Shown piece after piece: positions 4,445 to 5,619 of a stretch of DNA of 5,619 bases; the stretch's first letter is position 1, and each line of letters starts with the position of its first letter. Location of the stretch: contig JAUXLW010000098.1 in assembly GCA_030623545.1 (NCBI GenBank), positions 1-5,619 of the forward strand, given 5' to 3'. The DNA is from Acidimicrobiia bacterium. Its GTDB lineage: Bacteria; Actinomycetota; Acidimicrobiia; Spongiisociales; SHLN01. Both the position numbers and the translations under genes were made by a program. The notes under the pieces were generated by a model. That model saw only the letters and a list, made by a program, of their open reading frames with translations, did not search any database and had not been told where the DNA came from.

Positions 4445-5245
4445 ATGAAACGGGTTTCGCCCAGCAGGCTCAGCGACTTCAAACAATGCCCTCAACTCTT
4501 CAAGTTCCGCTCGATCGACCGATTGATGGAGCCGGCCACCATCTACCAGGCACGAGGAACCACCGCCCACCTGGCGTTGCAGCGCCTCTTTGGAGACGAT
4601 GCGAGCGAGCGCACGCCCGAGCGCCTCTTCGATCTCTTTCGACAAGCATGGGCTGAGGTGCGTGACGAGGAGTACACCCACTTGTTCGAGACGGTGGAGG
4701 AAGAGCGGGCTTGGGGAATAGAAAGCCTTGAACTACTCGCCAACTACTTCACCGTCGAAGACCCCACCAAGATCGACCCCGTGGATTGCGAGCTCGACCT
4801 CATCGAAGAAGTCCAGGATGTGACGGTGCGGGGGATTCTCGATCGGATCGACGAAAACGCCGCCGGCGATTTGGTGGTCACCGACTACAAGACGGGCAAG
4901 GCTCCCCCGGAGCGCTATGCATTGCCGGCTTTCTTTGCTTTGAAGATCTACGCCCTGCTCACCCGGCGTCACTTTGGCCGGGCACCGGTTGAGCTTCGCT
5001 TGCTGTACCTGAACGGCCCTACCCTCTATTCGCTGGCGGTGACCGGACAGCAACTCGACGCCATGGAACGGCAGGTTCAGGCGTTGTGGGCCGCCATCAA
5101 GGCGGCAATCGAAAAGGAAGCTTTCCCGCCCCGGCCTTCGCGGCTATGTGACTGGTGCGCATTTCAGGGCATATGTCCGGCATTCGGTGGCACCGGCGAG
5201 CCGACGCCCGACATGGCCCGCCGCCCCGAAACCATTCCGGCTTGA
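4445..5245 (+). CDS. PD-(D/E)XK nuclease, RecB/Cas4-like, with 4-Cys (Fe-S) motif
   Basis: This 266-residue protein is a stand-alone RecB-family nuclease of a type common in actinobacteria. It starts with the typical SPSRLSDFKQCPQLFKFR (5-22) and continues with RGTTAH (H42), E116, GILDRID (D133) and DYKTG (D147, K149), the expected PD-(D/E)XK core residues. C15 with C235, C238 and C244 (LCDWCAFQGICP) forms the four-Cys set that holds a 4Fe-4S cluster in Cas4 and AddB relatives. A DNA repair or recombination exonuclease role is inferred. One oddity: where relatives usually have a Gln of the QxxxY motif, the sequence reads FFALKIYALL, with A165 in place of Gln. ATG 4445 was chosen because the family starts close to SPSR and a -10 box sits 7 nt upstream. 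There are no CRISPR repeats or other cas genes, so it is not called Cas4. Its stop lies 28 bp from the converging gdh stop. Confidence 0.92.
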   Translation: MKRVSPSRLSDFKQCPQLFKFRSIDRLMEPATIYQARGTTAHLALQRLFGDDASERTPERLFDLFRQAWAEVRDEEYTHLFETVEEERAWGIESLELLANYFTVEDPTKIDPVDCELDLIEEVQDVTVRGILDRIDENAAGDLVVTDYKTGKAPPERYALPAFFALKIYALLTRRHFGRAPVELRLLYLNGPTLYSLAVTGQQLDAMERQVQALWAAIKAAIEKEAFPPRPSRLCDWCAFQGICPAFGGTGEPTPDMARRPETIPA

Positions 5246-5273
5246 GCCCTGAGTCCTTCCTAAGGCCTCCCGG
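5246..5273. other. Convergent intergenic gap between nuclease and gdh stops
   Basis: Only 28 bp separate the two convergent stop codons. It contains CCTT-CCT-AAGG (4-bp stem), too weak and without T runs to be called a terminator. Termination of both genes is probably Rho-dependent or overlaps the coding ends. Confidence 0.5.
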
Positions 5274-5619
5274 CTATGGGTAAACGCCGCGGGCGAGCTT
5301 GGCTTCAGCCACGCGACGGATCCCTTTGATCAGTGCCGCGGTCCGCATGTCGTAACCCTCGTTAATGGAGATATGGAGAACCTCGTCGAAGGCCCGGCCC
5401 ATGATCTCTCGCAGTCTGGCAACGATCTCACCTTCCGACCAGAAATAATTCTGAAGGTCCTGCACCCACTCGAAATAGGAAGCCGTGACACCACCCGCGT
5501 TGGCGAGGATGTCCGGGACGACGAAGACGCCCCTTTCGCGCAAAATGTCGTCGGCACCCACCTTGGTGGGACCGTTGGCACCTTCGGCAATTATCTTCGC
5601 TTTGATCACTCCGGCATTC
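5274..5619 (-). CDS. gdhA: Glutamate dehydrogenase, C-terminal part (5' end outside window)
   Basis: The last 114 residues of a Glu/Leu/Phe/Val dehydrogenase family protein are visible, ending ...ARGVYP before TAG at 5276-5274. The frame is open to the right edge (NAGVIKAKIIAEGANGPT). The NAD(P)-domain signatures AEGANGPT, VFVVPDILANAGGVTASYFE and WVQDLQNYFWSE are typical of hexameric glutamate dehydrogenases of about 410-430 residues, and the YFEWVQ stretch favours glutamate over leucine or phenylalanine dehydrogenases. It would interconvert glutamate with 2-oxoglutarate plus ammonia in the cytoplasm. The catalytic lysines and the cofactor-selecting part of the Rossmann fold lie outside the window, so NAD or NADP preference cannot be judged. 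An internal GTG at 5609 is not the start; the conserved sequence runs through it. Confidence 0.93.
   Translation of the reverse strand, partial: NAGVIKAKIIAEGANGPTKVGADDILRERGVFVVPDILANAGGVTASYFEWVQDLQNYFWSEGEIVARLREIMGRAFDEVLHISINEGYDMRTAALIKGIRRVAEAKLARGVYP

Noticed and set aside
4445..5245. Cas4 of a CRISPR-Cas system
   Set aside because: No CRISPR repeats or other cas genes in the window; the N-terminus and the neighbours fit the housekeeping actinobacterial RecB-like family.

Overview
The window is a moderately GC-rich stretch of bacterial chromosome holding six protein genes (two cut by the edges) and one long non-coding gap. No ribosomal, tRNA, CRISPR, phage or transposase gene is visible. 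The actinobacterial-type RecB-like nuclease with a C-terminal Cys cluster, the Thr-rich lipoprotein stalk and several apparently leaderless genes point to an actinobacterium, possibly an uncultured acidimicrobial lineage. That placement is inference from style, not from a marker gene.

Layout. Positions 1-1308 hold two minus-strand genes, read right to left: an SH3b-domain lipoprotein (1308-505), then, 54 bp downstream, a four-helix DUF2269-like membrane protein (450 to beyond base 1). Both have strong Shine-Dalgarno sites and look like one envelope-related transcription unit. A divergent intergenic region (1309-1615) contains a 7-bp inverted repeat. On the plus strand follow a pirin-family cupin (1616-2650) and a small MscS-type mechanosensitive channel (2694-3578). 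Neither has a Shine-Dalgarno site, and both carry a -10-like hexamer almost directly before the ATG.

Positions 3579-4444 (866 bp) have no convincing intact gene. The left part holds four copies of a 15-bp repeat (GGCCGAGAAATCGAA) in both orientations, two of them in tandem with a 24-bp period. The middle holds a short coding-like remnant. The right part is crowded with short hairpins and ends in a terminator-like hairpin with a T run. This is the most unusual part of the window.

A PD-(D/E)XK, RecB/Cas4-like nuclease (4445-5245, plus) then begins at a clear leaderless promoter (TATAGT 7 nt before ATG). It converges on the 3' end of a glutamate dehydrogenase gene (minus, 5619-5274), leaving only 28 bp between the stops. 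The genes do not form one pathway: envelope/stress functions (lipoprotein, membrane protein, MscS), a redox/metal cupin, DNA repair and central nitrogen metabolism sit side by side. I see no clear new multi-gene system. The best leads are the repeat and hairpin gap and the nuclease's altered QxxxY motif.
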